DNA of 64,000 nucleotides, from assembly GCF_022437945.1 (NCBI RefSeq), contig NZ_CP092535.1, forward strand, positions 2,356,001-2,420,000, read 5' to 3'. The stretch's first letter is position 1; each line of letters starts with the position of its first letter. The DNA comes from Nocardioides sp. TF02-7. GTDB lineage: Bacteria; Actinomycetota; Actinomycetes; Propionibacteriales; Nocardioidaceae. Below the pieces are notes generated by a model. The model worked only from the letters and a program-made list of their open reading frames with translations. It was not told the origin of the DNA and searched no databases. The translations under genes and the position numbers were made by a program. Below are positions 28,329-38,033 of this stretch, piece by piece.

Positions 28329-29791
28329 ATGGGGTTCTGCACCAGCTGCGGCACGCCGCGGTCAGCCGGAGACGTCGCCTGCCGGTCCTGTGGTCGTCCG
28401 TTCGACCCACCGCCCCCGCCGCCCCCGCCCCCGTCGGCGGGTGCGGCTCCTGCCTGGCCGCTGCCCGGCACGCCGGCCGGCCCACCGCCGGCCGGCCCAC
28501 CGCCGGCCGCGCCGGCGATGCCGTCCGCCGGCCCGCCGCCGTACCCGCCCGCCGGCCCGCCGCCGTACCCGCCCGGTCCTCCGGCCGGTCCGCCCGCCGC
28601 CCGGGGCTCGACGGCCAAGGTGCTCGCCGTCGGCGGCGTGGTGGTCGCGCTGATCGCGGCCGGCGTGGTGATCTGGCAGTTCGTGTGGCCGCGCGGCGGC
28701 GCGGGTTCGCCGGAGGAGGCGGTCGAGCAGCTGGTCCTCGCCAGCGCCGAGCAGGACCCGGTGGCGGTCCTCGACATGCTGAGCCCGGCGGAGGTCGACG
28801 GCCTCGACGACCTCTACGACACCGCCCGCGAGCGGGCCGAGGAGGAGGGGGGCTGCTCGAGGGCGACGGCGTCACCGAGGCGATCACGCTCGAGCTGAGC
28901 GACCTCCAGCTCGACACCGAGGTGATCGGTGACGGCATCGCCCGGGTCACCGTCGAGGACGGTCGCTACGAGGTGACCTGGGACCCGGAGAAGCTGCCCG
29001 AGCGGCTCGACTCCCTCGCCGAGGACGGCAGCCGCCAGACGGAGTCGGGCGACCTCGCCGACCTGTTCGACGGTGAGGAGCCGGTGCTCACGTCCGTCGA
29101 GCTCGACGGTCGCTGGTACGTCACGATCCTCGGCACCGTCGCCCACTACGTCTACGAGGACGCCGAGCGCGAGGCCGGCCTCGACGGCGTCGAGCTCGAG
29201 GAGCCCGACTACGACGCCGTCGCCGACGACGTCGAGCCGGTGGTCGGCGAGGACCCGGAGGAGGTCGTCGCCAACCTCGTCGAGGCGGTGAACTCCGGCG
29301 ACCTCGACCAGCTGCTCGCCAACTTCCCCGAGGACCTCGGCCGCCCGCTGCGACCCTACGTGCCGGTGCTCGAGGACGTGCTGGAGGACGAGGGCTTCGG
29401 CGAGGAGGTCGACCTCGAGGTGGCGGCCGAGGACCTCGAGCTCACCACCGAGGACCTCGACGACGGCCGGGTCAAGGTGGTCGTCGAGGGCGGCCGGTTC
29501 TCCGCCGAGGCGACCGACGAGTACGGCGGGAGCTCGGGGTCGCTGACCGTCGACGGCGACTGTGTCACCGTCGAGGAGGACGGCCACGACGGCGACACGG
29601 GGTGCCTCTCGGAGTCCGGGGTCGCCGACGAGCTCGGCGTCGACGAGATCTTCTTCGTGCTGTCCCAGGCCGACGGCGGCTACCAGCTCGACCCCGCCGC
29701 GACCGCGATCGAGTACGGCGCGGTCGTCGTCGACAACCTCACGGGCGCGCTGTTCGACGAGCTCGTGGGGGAGCTCGAGGACGAGGTCTGA
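28329..29791 (+). CDS. Zinc-ribbon, Pro-rich, single-pass membrane protein with acidic external domain (frameshifted)
   Basis: About 487 residues. An N-terminal zinc ribbon (CTSCGTPRSAGDVACRSCG) is followed by some 70 Pro/Ala/Gly-rich residues with repeated GPPPYPPAG units, then one membrane helix (VLAVGGVVVALIAAGVVIW). The outer part begins SPEEAVEQLVLASAEQDPVA, a DUF4878/lumazine-like helical start, repeats that pattern at GEDPEEVVANLVEAVNSGDL, and is strongly acidic. The frame breaks in the G6 run near 28851. A conserved Cys pair occurs near the end (DGDCVTVEEDGHDGDTGC). Likely a sensor or envelope protein; function not known. Confidence 0.6.
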
Positions 29792-29878
29792 GACACCGGC
29801 GTCCGCGTCGCCGTCCCCCGGTGCAGCGGATCCCGCCTCCCGGCGCATCAAGGAGGTAGGAGACCGGAGGGAAGTGAC

Positions 29879-30421
29879 GTGGACGAGGACTTCGTGGCGT
29901 ACGTCGAGGCGCGCACGCCGGCGCTGCTGCGGCTGGCCTACCTGCTGACCGGGGACGGCCACCTGGCCGAGGACCTGGTGCAGGAGGCGCTGACCAAGGC
30001 GTACCAGCGGTGGGACCGGGTGCAGGCGGCCGACAACCCGCACGCCTACGTGCGGCGGATCGTCGTCACCCAGCACATCGGCTGGCGCCGGCGGCGGGCC
30101 GCCGGGGAGCTGCCGCTCGCGCCCGGATCGGTGCCGGAGACGTCGACGGGCGACGCCTCCGGCGGGGTCGTGGAGCGGGACGCCGCCTGGCGTGCGCTCG
30201 CCGGCCTGCCGGCCCGGCAGCGTGCGGTCCTCGTGCTCCGCTACTACGAGGACCTGCCGGACGCCGAGATCGCCGTGGTGCTCGGGGTCGCCGTCGGGAC
30301 GGTGCGCAGCCTCGCCTCGCGCGCCTTCGCGCAGCTCCGCGGGCTGCCCGCGCTGTCGTCGTACGCGCCACCTCCCCTCGTCGCCGTGACCGCGCCCGCC
30401 ACCACCGAGGAGCACCGATGA
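29879..30421 (+). CDS. SigE-family ECF sigma factor
   Basis: 180-residue ECF sigma factor of the actinobacterial SigE-like family. Region 2 is VEARTPALLRLAYLLTGDGH, AEDLVQEALTKAYQRWDRV; region 4 is LAGLPARQRAVLVLRYYEDL with the helix-turn-helix PDAEIAVVLGVAVGTVRSLA. GTG 29879 is preceded by GGAGG. The stop overlaps the next start as ATGA (30418-30421), giving a sigma/membrane-partner pair like the one at 21723-23335. Confidence 0.92.
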   Translation: MDEDFVAYVEARTPALLRLAYLLTGDGHLAEDLVQEALTKAYQRWDRVQAADNPHAYVRRIVVTQHIGWRRRRAAGELPLAPGSVPETSTGDASGGVVERDAAWRALAGLPARQRAVLVLRYYEDLPDAEIAVVLGVAVGTVRSLASRAFAQLRGLPALSSYAPPPLVAVTAPATTEEHR

Positions 30422-31249
30422 CCGACCTCGACCACCGCCACCACCCTGACCAGCCTGGCCAGCCGGACCAGCTCGACCGGCTCCTCCGCGGCACGCTCGC
30501 CGAGCGCGCCGACGAGGCCCCGCACGCCGCACGCGTCACCGCTCGGGTCGTCCAGCAGGCGGGCCGCCCGCGCGGCCGGCGGCGCAGCCTGGTCGCGGCG
30601 TCCGTGGGCGCCGTCGCCGCGAGCGCGGCCGCCGCCGTCACCGCGGCCGGGTGGCTCACGCCCTCCACGACGACCGGGGCCGCCGACACCCCGTCGCCGC
30701 CGGCGGCGGGCGTCCTGGAGCGCTGCACCGCGCTCGCCGGCGACGCCCTGGCGCCGGAGCACTGGGGGGCCGGCAGCCGGGTGCTGACCTCCGACAGCGC
30801 GGGCGAGCGCGCCCGGGCGGTGCTGCTCTCCGCCGACGGCCGCCAGTGGGCGGACTGCCAGCTGCTGGCCGCCGGGCAGGGGCGTCGTCTCCACCTATCC
30901 CATCGAGCCGGCGCGCCCGGGCGTGGTCGAGATGAACGGCTACACCGCCTCGACGGAGGGGCCGATGACGTTCTCCTGGGCCGACCGGTTCCCCCGCAAC
31001 GTCGCCGAGGTCCGCCTGGTCTTCGAGTCCGGGCGGACCTACGCCGCCGACGCCGTCGACGGGTTCGTCGCGTTCGAGCTCGCCGGCCCCGAGCCGGACG
31101 AGCTCGCCACGGTGCTGCAGTACGACGACCGCGGCCGGCTCGTCGGCGGCCCCCGGTTGGCGCCCGGTGACGCAGACCTCCCCGTCGGGCAGCGGTCGCT
31201 GGTCCCGGACCAGCCCCTCGACACGGTCGTGGTCAACGACGACCTGTAG
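30418..31249 (+). CDS. Membrane protein coupled to SigE-family sigma factor (frameshifted)
   Basis: About 276 residues. The cytoplasmic N-terminus is His/Asp/Pro-rich ([19 protein letters not shown]), followed by one helix ([20 protein letters not shown]) and an external domain with a Cys pair ([18 protein letters not shown]). One extra G near 30880 breaks the frame; correction gives [20 protein letters not shown] and a beta-rich C-terminus ([20 protein letters not shown]). It is coupled to the sigma gene by ATGA and is its likely regulator. No zinc anti-sigma motif is seen. Confidence 0.55.
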
Positions 31250-31283
31250 CCGCCGCGATGCGGCCGGTCCGGCGCCGCCTCGA

Positions 31284-31289
31284 TAGATT
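31284..31289 (+). promoter_or_regulatory. -10 element, leaderless promoter of purL
   Basis: TAGATT, 7 bases, GTG 31297. Confidence 0.65.
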
Positions 31290-31296
31290 GGGGCCC

Positions 31297-33630
31297 GTGG
31301 CCGACACCGCAACGAACGCCCGTCCCGACCTCGCCGGCACCGACCAGCCGACCCCGGAGCAGGTGGTCCCGCGGCCCGGCCCCGACACCGTCGCGGCCGC
31401 GGCCGCGGACCCCGGCCGCGAGCAGCCGTGGGCGGAGCTGGGGCTGAAGGAGGACGAGTACCAGCGGATCCGCGAGATCCTCGGCCGCCGGCCGACCAGC
31501 TCGGAGCTGGCGATGTACTCGGTGATGTGGAGCGAGCACTGCTCCTACAAGTCGAGCAAGGTCCACCTGAAGCAGTTCGGGGAAATCCCCCAGGAGACGC
31601 CGGTGGGCAAGATGCTCGCCGGCATCGGCGAGAACGCCGGCGTCATCGACATCGGCCAGGGCTACGCGGTCACGTTCAAGATCGAGAGCCACAACCACCC
31701 GTCGTACGTCGAGCCCTACCAGGGCGCCGCGACCGGCGTCGGCGGCATCGTCCGCGACATCCTCGCGATGGGTGCCCGGCCGGTGGCGGTCATGGACCCG
31801 CTGCGGTTCGGCCCGCTCGACGCCGACGACACCCACCGCGTGCTGCCGGGGATCGTGGCCGGTGTCGGTGGCTACGGAAACTGCCTCGGCCTGCCCAACA
31901 TCGGCGGGGAGGCGGTCTTCGACGAGACCTACCTCGGCAACCCGCTCGTCAACGCGCTCTGCGTCGGCGTGCTCCGCCACGAGGACCTGCACCTCGCGAA
32001 GGCGTCCGGGCAGGGCAACCGGGTGATCCTCTACGGCGCCCGCACCGGCGGCGACGGCATCGGCGGCGTCTCCGTGCTGGCCTCGGAGACGTTCGACGCC
32101 GACGGGCCGGCCAAGCGGCCGAGCGTCCAGGTCGGCGACCCGTTCATGGAGAAGCTGCTCATCGAGTGCACGCTCGAGCTGTTCTGCGCCGGCGTCGTGG
32201 CCGGCATCCAGGACCTCGGCGGCGCCGGTCTCTCGTGCGCCACCTCCGAGCTCGCCTCCGCCGGCGACGGCGGCATGACGGTCGAGCTCGACCGGGTGCC
32301 GCTGCGCGACTCCACGCTGTCGCCCGAGGAGATCCTCATGAGCGAGAGCCAGGAGCGGATGATGGCGATCGTCGAGCCCGGTGACGTCGAGGAGTTCCTC
32401 GCGATCTGCGCGAAGTGGGACGTCGAGGCCGTCGACATCGGCGAGGTCACCGACACCGGCCGGCTCGAGATCACGTGGCACGGCGAGAAGGTGGTCGACG
32501 TGCCGCCCCGCACGGTCGCCCACGACGGCCCCGTCTACGAGCGCCCGTTCGCCCGTCCCGACTGGCAGGACGCGCTCCAGGCCGACGCCGCCGAGGCGCT
32601 GCCGCGGCCGGGCTCGGCGGACGAGCTGCGGGAGACGCTGCTCCGGCTGGTGGCCAGCCCCAACCTGTGCGACAAGTCGTGGATCACCGACCAGTACGAC
32701 CGCTACGTCCTCGGCAACACCGTGCTCGCCCAGCCCGCCGACAGCGGCATGGTCCGCGTCGACGAGGAGACCCACCTCGGCGTCTCCGTCGCCACCGACT
32801 GCAACGGCCGGTTCGCCAAGCTCGACCCCTACGCCGGCGCCCAGCTGGCCCTGGCCGAGGCCTACCGCAACGTCGCCACCGGTGGCGCGAAGCCGCTCGC
32901 CGTCAGCGACTGCCTCAACTTCGGCTCGCCCGAGGACCCCGCCGTGATGTGGCAGTTCGCCGAGGCCTGCCGTGGCCTCAAGGACGCCTGCCTCGAGCTG
33001 GGCGTCCCGGTGACCGGCGGCAACGTCAGTCTCTACAACCAGACCGGCGAGACGGCGATCCTGCCGACACCGGTGGTCGCGGTGCTCGGCGTCATCGACG
33101 ACGTACGCCGCCGCACGCCGTCGTCCTTCCAGGGCGCCGGCGACCGGGTGGTCCTGCTCGGGACGACCCGCGACGAGCTGTCGGGCTCGGAGTGGGCGCA
33201 CGTGGTCCACGGCCACCTCGGCGGCCGGCCGCCGGAGGTCGACCTCGCCGCCGAGCGCGGCCTCGCCCGGCTGCTCGCCGACCTGGCCGGCGTCGCGACG
33301 AGCGCTCACGACCTCTCCGACGGCGGGCTCGCCCAGGCGCTGGTCGAGGCCGCCGTCGTCGGCGGCGTCGGCGCGACCGTCGACCTCGGCCCGGTGGCCG
33401 ACGACCCGTTCGTCGCGCTGTTCTCCGAGTCCACGGCCCGCGCGCTCGTCACCGTGCCGGCCGAGGAGGTCGAGGAGCTGCGCGCCCTCTGCGCCCGCCA
33501 CGACGTGCCGATGGCCGAGCTCGGCACCACCGGCGGCGACGAGCTCGCGGTCGACGGGCAGTTCTCGGTCCCGCTCACCGACCTGCGCGCGGCGTGGACG
33601 GCGACCCTGCCCGCGGCCCTCGGCGAGTGA
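31297..33630 (+). CDS. purL: Phosphoribosylformylglycinamidine synthase subunit PurL
   Basis: Large ATP-dependent subunit of the three-part FGAM synthase, using ammonia from PurQ. The intact 777-residue frame is of the small-PurL type. Landmarks: [20 protein letters not shown] with the catalytic His, [20 protein letters not shown] (metal site), [36 protein letters not shown], the second-half repeat [11 protein letters not shown] and [23 protein letters not shown] 31297 is set by TAGATT. The stop overlaps the start of the formamidase-like gene (GTGA), an unusual coupling to tryptophan catabolism. Confidence 0.97.
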   Translation: MADTATNARPDLAGTDQPTPEQVVPRPGPDTVAAAAADPGREQPWAELGLKEDEYQRIREILGRRPTSSELAMYSVMWSEHCSYKSSKVHLKQFGEIPQETPVGKMLAGIGENAGVIDIGQGYAVTFKIESHNHPSYVEPYQGAATGVGGIVRDILAMGARPVAVMDPLRFGPLDADDTHRVLPGIVAGVGGYGNCLGLPNIGGEAVFDETYLGNPLVNALCVGVLRHEDLHLAKASGQGNRVILYGARTGGDGIGGVSVLASETFDADGPAKRPSVQVGDPFMEKLLIECTLELFCAGVVAGIQDLGGAGLSCATSELASAGDGGMTVELDRVPLRDSTLSPEEILMSESQERMMAIVEPGDVEEFLAICAKWDVEAVDIGEVTDTGRLEITWHGEKVVDVPPRTVAHDGPVYERPFARPDWQDALQADAAEALPRPGSADELRETLLRLVASPNLCDKSWITDQYDRYVLGNTVLAQPADSGMVRVDEETHLGVSVATDCNGRFAKLDPYAGAQLALAEAYRNVATGGAKPLAVSDCLNFGSPEDPAVMWQFAEACRGLKDACLELGVPVTGGNVSLYNQTGETAILPTPVVAVLGVIDDVRRRTPSSFQGAGDRVVLLGTTRDELSGSEWAHVVHGHLGGRPPEVDLAAERGLARLLADLAGVATSAHDLSDGGLAQALVEAAVVGGVGATVDLGPVADDPFVALFSESTARALVTVPAEEVEELRALCARHDVPMAELGTTGGDELAVDGQFSVPLTDLRAAWTATLPAALGE

Positions 33631-34381
33631 GCGCGGCGCGGCCGGCGGTCCGCGACGCCGAGCTGCACGCCTACGGCGCCGACGCCAGCCAGTACGGCGA
33701 GCTGCGGCTGCCGGAGGGACCGCCGCGCGGCACGGTCGTGGTGGTGCACGGCGGCTTCTGGCGGGCGCGCTACGGCCTGCTGCTCGGCCGCCCCCTGGCC
33801 CGCGACCTCACCGCGCGCGGCTGGGCGACGTGGAACCTGGAGTACCGCCGCGTCGGCAACGGGGGAGGAGCACCGGAGACGTTCGACGACGTCGACGCGG
33901 GGATCGACCTCCTCGCCGAGCTCGCCGCAGGGGGCACTCTTCCGCCGGCGGCGCTGGACCGGGTCGTCGCGCTCGGCCACCCGCGGGCGGGCACCTCGCG
34001 ACTTGGGCGGCCGGCCGTCCCGATCCCCGCGTGGAGGTCACCCACGTCGTCTCGCAGGCCGGGGCCCTCGACCTGGTCGCGGCCTGGGAGGACGGCCTGG
34101 GCGACGGCGCGGTCGAGGCGTTCCTCGGCCACCCGCCCGGACCGGACGACGCCCGTTACGACCCCGCACAGCAGCTGCCGCTCGACGTACCCGTCTGGTG
34201 CGTCCACGCCCGGGACGACGAGGTCGTGCCGTTCTCGCAGTCCGCCGGGTACGTCGCGAAGGCGGTCGCCGCCGGCGCCACCGCCGAGCTGGTCGAGGTG
34301 CCCGGCGGGCACTTCGGTGTCGTGGAGAAGGCCAGCCCCGCCTGGGCGGCGATCCGGGGCATCGTCGACGGCATCGGCTGA
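33627..34381 (+). CDS. kynB: Alpha/beta hydrolase, probable kynurenine formamidase (frameshifted)
   Basis: About 251-residue alpha/beta hydrolase. HGGFW (oxyanion loop) near residue 33, a nucleophile elbow restorable as [14 protein letters not shown], acid region [12 protein letters not shown] and GGHFGV with the catalytic His match the AFMID/BD-FAE-type formamidases. One base is missing near 33982, right at the catalytic serine codon, so the Ser is inferred. It overlaps purL (GTGA) and is followed by kynA and kynU, which makes N-formylkynurenine the likely substrate, releasing formate and kynurenine. A generic esterase is the alternative. Confidence 0.7.
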
Positions 34382-34391
34382 CGCAGCGGGA

Positions 34392-34397
34392 TACGGT
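34392..34397 (+). promoter_or_regulatory. -10 element, leaderless promoter of kynA
   Basis: TACGGT, 6 bases, ATG 34404. Confidence 0.6.
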
Positions 34398-34403
34398 GGC
34401 CGG

Positions 34404-35265
34404 ATGTCGACCGAGGAGGGGTACCGACCGCTCGAGCCCGGCGTACGCACCGACTTCAGCGGAGCGCTGGACTACGCGGGCTACCTCCACCTGGACACGC
34501 TGCTGTCGGCCCAGCACCCGCTGAGCGACCCGCCGCACCCCGACGAGCTGTTGTTCGTCGTGCAGCACCAGACGACCGAGCTGTGGCTGAAGCTGATGGT
34601 GCACGAGCTGGTCGGCGCGCGCCGCTACCTCGACGCCGACGACCTGCCGCGAGCCCGCAAGAGCATCGCCCGGGTCAAGCACATCCTGCGCACGATCACC
34701 GAGCAGTGGTCGGTGCTGGCGACGCTGACGCCGAGCGAGTACGCCGAGTTCCGGCACGTGCTCGGCCCGGCGTCGGGGTTCCAGTCGGTCCAGTACCGCG
34801 CCGTCGAGTTCCTCCTCGGCAACAAGAACCCGCAGATGCTCAAGGTGTTCGAGGGCAACCCGGCCGCCCACGAGTTCCTGAGGGACGCCCTCGAACGCCC
34901 CACGGTCTACGACGCCTTCCTCCGCCTCGTCGCCCGCCGCGGCCTCCCGGTGCCGGCCGCGGTCCTCGAGCGCGACGTCAGCAGGGCCTGGGTGGAGCAG
35001 CCGGAGCTGGTGACCGTTTTTCCGCGAGGTCTACGAGGACACCACCCGCCACTGGGACCTCTACGAGACGTCGGAGGACCTGGTCGACGTCGAGGACGCC
35101 TTCCAGCTGTGGCGGTTCCGCCACCTGCGCACCGTCCAGCGCACGATCGGCTTCAAGCCCGGCACCGGCGGCTCCTCCGGCGTCGCGTTCCTCAGGCGGG
35201 CCCTCGACCTGACCTTCTTCCCCGAGCTGATCGCGGTGCGGACCGAGATCCGGGAGCAGCGTTGA
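34404..35265 (+). CDS. kynA: Tryptophan 2,3-dioxygenase (frameshifted)
   Basis: Haem enzyme opening the indole ring of tryptophan to N-formylkynurenine. Family blocks: [40 protein letters not shown] (contains the distal His), [20 protein letters not shown] (GxxSGFQS signature) and, after correction, [16 protein letters not shown] and [20 protein letters not shown], with the proximal His in [13 protein letters not shown]. One extra T in the T5 run at 35017-35021 breaks the frame. About 286 residues. The stop overlaps the TTG start of kynU. Confidence 0.95.
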
Positions 35266-36478
35266 TCGCTCGTCGCGCCGCCGAGCTCGACGCCGCCGAC
35301 CCGCTGGCGCACCACCGGGACCGGTTCGTCGCCACCGACGGGGTCGTGGCCTACCTCGACGGCAACTCCCTCGGCCGGCCCCTGCGCGCCACCCGCGACC
35401 GGCTCGCCCGGTTCGTCGACCACGACTGGGGGGACCGGCTGATCCGCGCGTGGGACGAGGGGTGGATGGACGCGCCCACCGAGCTCGGCGACGCGATCGC
35501 CCGGGTCTGCCTCGGGGCGGCGCCGGGCCAGACGGTCGTGGCCGACTCGACGACCGTGCTGCTCTACAAGCTGGTCCGCGCCGCGGTCGCGGCGCAGGAG
35601 GGCGAGGGCCGCACCGAGGTCGTGGTCGACACCGACAACTTCCCGACCGACCGGTTCGTGGTGGAGGGCGTCGCTGCGGAGCGGGGCTCGACGTCCGCTG
35701 GGTCCGGCCCGACCCGGAGGCCGGGGTCACCGCCGAGCAGGTCGCCGGCGCCGTCTCCGAGCGCACCGCCCTGGTGCTGCTCAGCCACGTCGCCTACCGC
35801 TCCGGCCGCATCGCGGACCTGCCCGCGATCACCCGGGCCGCCCACGACGCCGGCGCCCTCGTGCTCTGGGACCTCTGCCACTCCGTCGGCGTGCTGGACC
35901 CCGGCCTCGACGAGCACGGCGTCGACCTCGCCGTCGGGTGCACCTACAAGTACCTCAACGGCGGCCCCGGCGCGCCCGCGTTCGCCTACCTCGCCGCCCG
36001 CCACCACGGCCGGCTGCTCCAGCCGGTCCAGGGCTGGATGGGCGCGGCCGACCCGTTCGCGATGGGCGACCGCTACCACCCCGCACCCGGCGTGCGGCAG
36101 CTGGTGAGCGGCACGCCGCCGATCGTCGGCATGCTGCCGGTGCGCGACATGCTCGCCCTCGTCGAGGAGGTCGGCGTCGCGGCGGTGCGGGAGAAGTCGG
36201 TGGCGCTCACGACCTTCGCGGTCGACGTCGCCGACGAGCTGCTGGCGGCGTACGACGTCCGGCTGGCGTCGCCGCGCGACCCCGCGGTCCGCGGCAGCCA
36301 CGTCACGCTCGACCACCCGGCGTTCCGGCAGGTGACCGCCGACCTCTGGGAGCGCGGCGTGATCCCCGACTTCCGCCCGCCGGACGGCCTGCGGGTCGGG
36401 CTGTCGCCGCTGAGCACGTCGTTCGCGGAGGTGGCGACGGGGCTGGCCGCCGTCCGCGACCTGCTCGCGGGGCGCTAG
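35262..36478 (+). CDS. kynU: Kynureninase (frameshifted)
   Basis: PLP-dependent hydrolase cleaving kynurenine to anthranilate and alanine. It reads [20 protein letters not shown], the tyrosine/threonine PLP phosphate site [54 protein letters not shown] (PLP Asp), [16 protein letters not shown] with the Schiff-base Lys, and the C-terminal [22 protein letters not shown] 35262 overlaps the kynA stop (TTGA). One G is missing near 35685 (the other indel direction). About 405 residues. It completes a tryptophan-to-anthranilate route. Confidence 0.94.
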
Positions 36479-37535
36479 CGCCGCCGGAGCGCCTTGCGGG
36501 TGCCCAGCGCGAGCTCCTTCTCCGCGGTCCGGGTGATCCGGTCGCCGGGGTCCTCCCCGGCGCCCCACCGCCCGAGCAGCGACAGCCGGTAGGTCTGGCG
36601 GATCCGCAGCTTGCCGAGCCTGCGGTCGTCGTCGTCGACCTGGAACACCAGGTGCTTGCTGAAGCCGCAGGTGCCGACGTCGCCCGGGCACCGGTCGGCC
36701 TCGCCGCCGCCGGTCACCTGGGCGGGGGCGCGGCCGTCGAGCCAGACGGAGCCCTTGAGCGAGTCGGCGACGTAGTTGGCGGCGCCGGCCGGGCCGGTGG
36801 CCACCGAGTAGCCGCGCAGCCGCGTGGTCACCGAGACGACCAGCCACGACTTGCCCTTCGGGGCCCACACGCCGCCGGCGTAGGGCAGGAGCGCGGGGCC
36901 GTCGACGTCGCACGTGAACTGCGCGAGCACCCCGGCGCCGAACACCTGGTCGTCGTCGCACGACCGGTGCCGCAGCCCTCCCGCCGGCACGTCGTAGAGC
37001 GGCGCCGCGGCGCCGACCTTCCGCTTGCCGGTGCGCAGGTCGACGGTCTGGGTGACCCCGTCGAACTCGACCTCGAGCCGCCGCTCGTCGGCGTCCCCGT
37101 CGACCACCACGTAGAACGACTCGGCGTCGGCGTCCTGGTCGGGCGTCGGCAGCCGCTGCTCCGACCCCTCGGTCACCAGCGTCACCACCGGCGTCGCGCC
37201 GGTGCCGAGGTAGGCGTCGAACCGGCCCTTGGAGAGCTGGTCGTACTGCCAGGTGATCGGCACCAGCGTGGCGCCCTCGGGGGCCGCCAGCTCCACCAGG
37301 TCGCGCGTGTCCTCGGCGGCCGCGGTGTCGAGCGGCTCGCCGCTGTGCACCACGAGCTCGCCGACCGGCACGACGACCGACGCCTTCCGCCCGTCCCCCC
37401 TCGAACTGGTCGTCGTGGCGGGCAGGCACCACCTCGCCGACCCGGACGGGGTTCTCGTCCTCGCCGCACGCAGCCAGCAGCGGCGCGAGGAGGAGCAGCG
37501 CGGACCCGAGCAGGGGCCGGAGGGGAGCGTCGCAT
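36475..37535 (-). CDS. Lipoprotein of unknown function (frameshifted)
   Basis: About 352 residues. After removing one base in the CCCC stretch near 37518, the N-terminus becomes a lipoprotein signal ending LLAAC, followed by GEDENPVRVGEVVPARHDDQ. A second extra base lies in the G6 run near 37398. The mature part is beta-rich (KASVVVPVGELVVHSGEPLD; RRLEVEFDGVTQTVDLRTGK) with Cys pairs (RSCDDDQ, FTCDVDG, DRCPGDVGTCGF) and a basic end. No family recognised. It overlaps the kynU 3' end by 4 bp and is divergent from the sterol-carrier gene. Confidence 0.55.
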
Positions 37536-37574
37536 GGCGGACATTGTGACGGGTTGCCGCGCCGGGCCGCTTTG

Positions 37575-37580
37575 TAGGCT
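37575..37580 (+). promoter_or_regulatory. -10 element, leaderless promoter of sterol-carrier-like gene
   Basis: TAGGCT, 7 bases, GTG 37588. The gap to the divergent lipoprotein start is only 52 bp. Confidence 0.65.
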
Positions 37581-37587
37581 CGCCGTC

Positions 37588-37950
37588 GTGCCCGCCCGAC
37601 TCCGACCCGCCGACCCCGCCGACGTCGCAGCCGCGCTCGACCGGCTCGCCGCCGAGGGCGCCGGCTCCCGCTCCGACCTCAAGCTGTTGACCAAGCACTT
37701 CCTGGCCGTCCTCGAGGAGCGGGCGCCCGGCCGCTCCGTGGAGGTGCGGGTGCCGCCGTACGCCGCGGTGCAGGTGGTCGAGGGGGTCCGGCACACCCGG
37801 GGCACGCCGCCGGCGGTCGTCGAGACCGACGCCGGCACCTGGCTGGCCCTCGCCACCGGCGGGCTGACCTGGGCCGAGGCCGTCGCCTCTGGGCGGGTGC
37901 ACGCCAGCGGCGAGCGCACCGACCTCACGCCCTACCTGCCGCTGACCTGA
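37588..37950 (+). CDS. Sterol carrier family (bacterial SCP-like) protein
   Basis: 120-residue protein of the actinobacterial SCP-orthologue family. It shows VEVRVPPYAAVQVVEGVRHT, RGTPPAVVETDAGTWLALAT and GLTWAEAVASGRVHASGERT followed by DLTPYLPL, the family's conserved block. It probably binds a hydrophobic ligand; the biological role is not known. In other actinobacteria this gene commonly neighbours purL/purF; here the next gene is the CIS ATPase instead. GTG 37588 is fixed by the -10 box. Confidence 0.75.
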   Translation: MPARLRPADPADVAAALDRLAAEGAGSRSDLKLLTKHFLAVLEERAPGRSVEVRVPPYAAVQVVEGVRHTRGTPPAVVETDAGTWLALATGGLTWAEAVASGRVHASGERTDLTPYLPLT

Positions 37951-37977
37951 GCGGCGTACCCCGTGCCGGGCACGCCG

Positions 37978-38027
37978 GTGACCGGGCGGGGAATTTCACG
38001 GTTCTGCTGCGAGCACCGCCCGGTCAC
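37978..38027. promoter_or_regulatory. Perfect 12-bp inverted repeat before CIS ATPase
   Basis: GTGACCGGGCGG (37978-37989) and CCGCCCGGTCAC (38016-38027) enclose 26 bases that include the only AT-rich patch nearby (GGAATTTCACGG). It ends 6 bp before the ATPase ATG. It could end the upstream transcript or be an operator for the CIS plus-strand operon. Confidence 0.6.
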
Positions 38028-38033
38028 GGGAGC

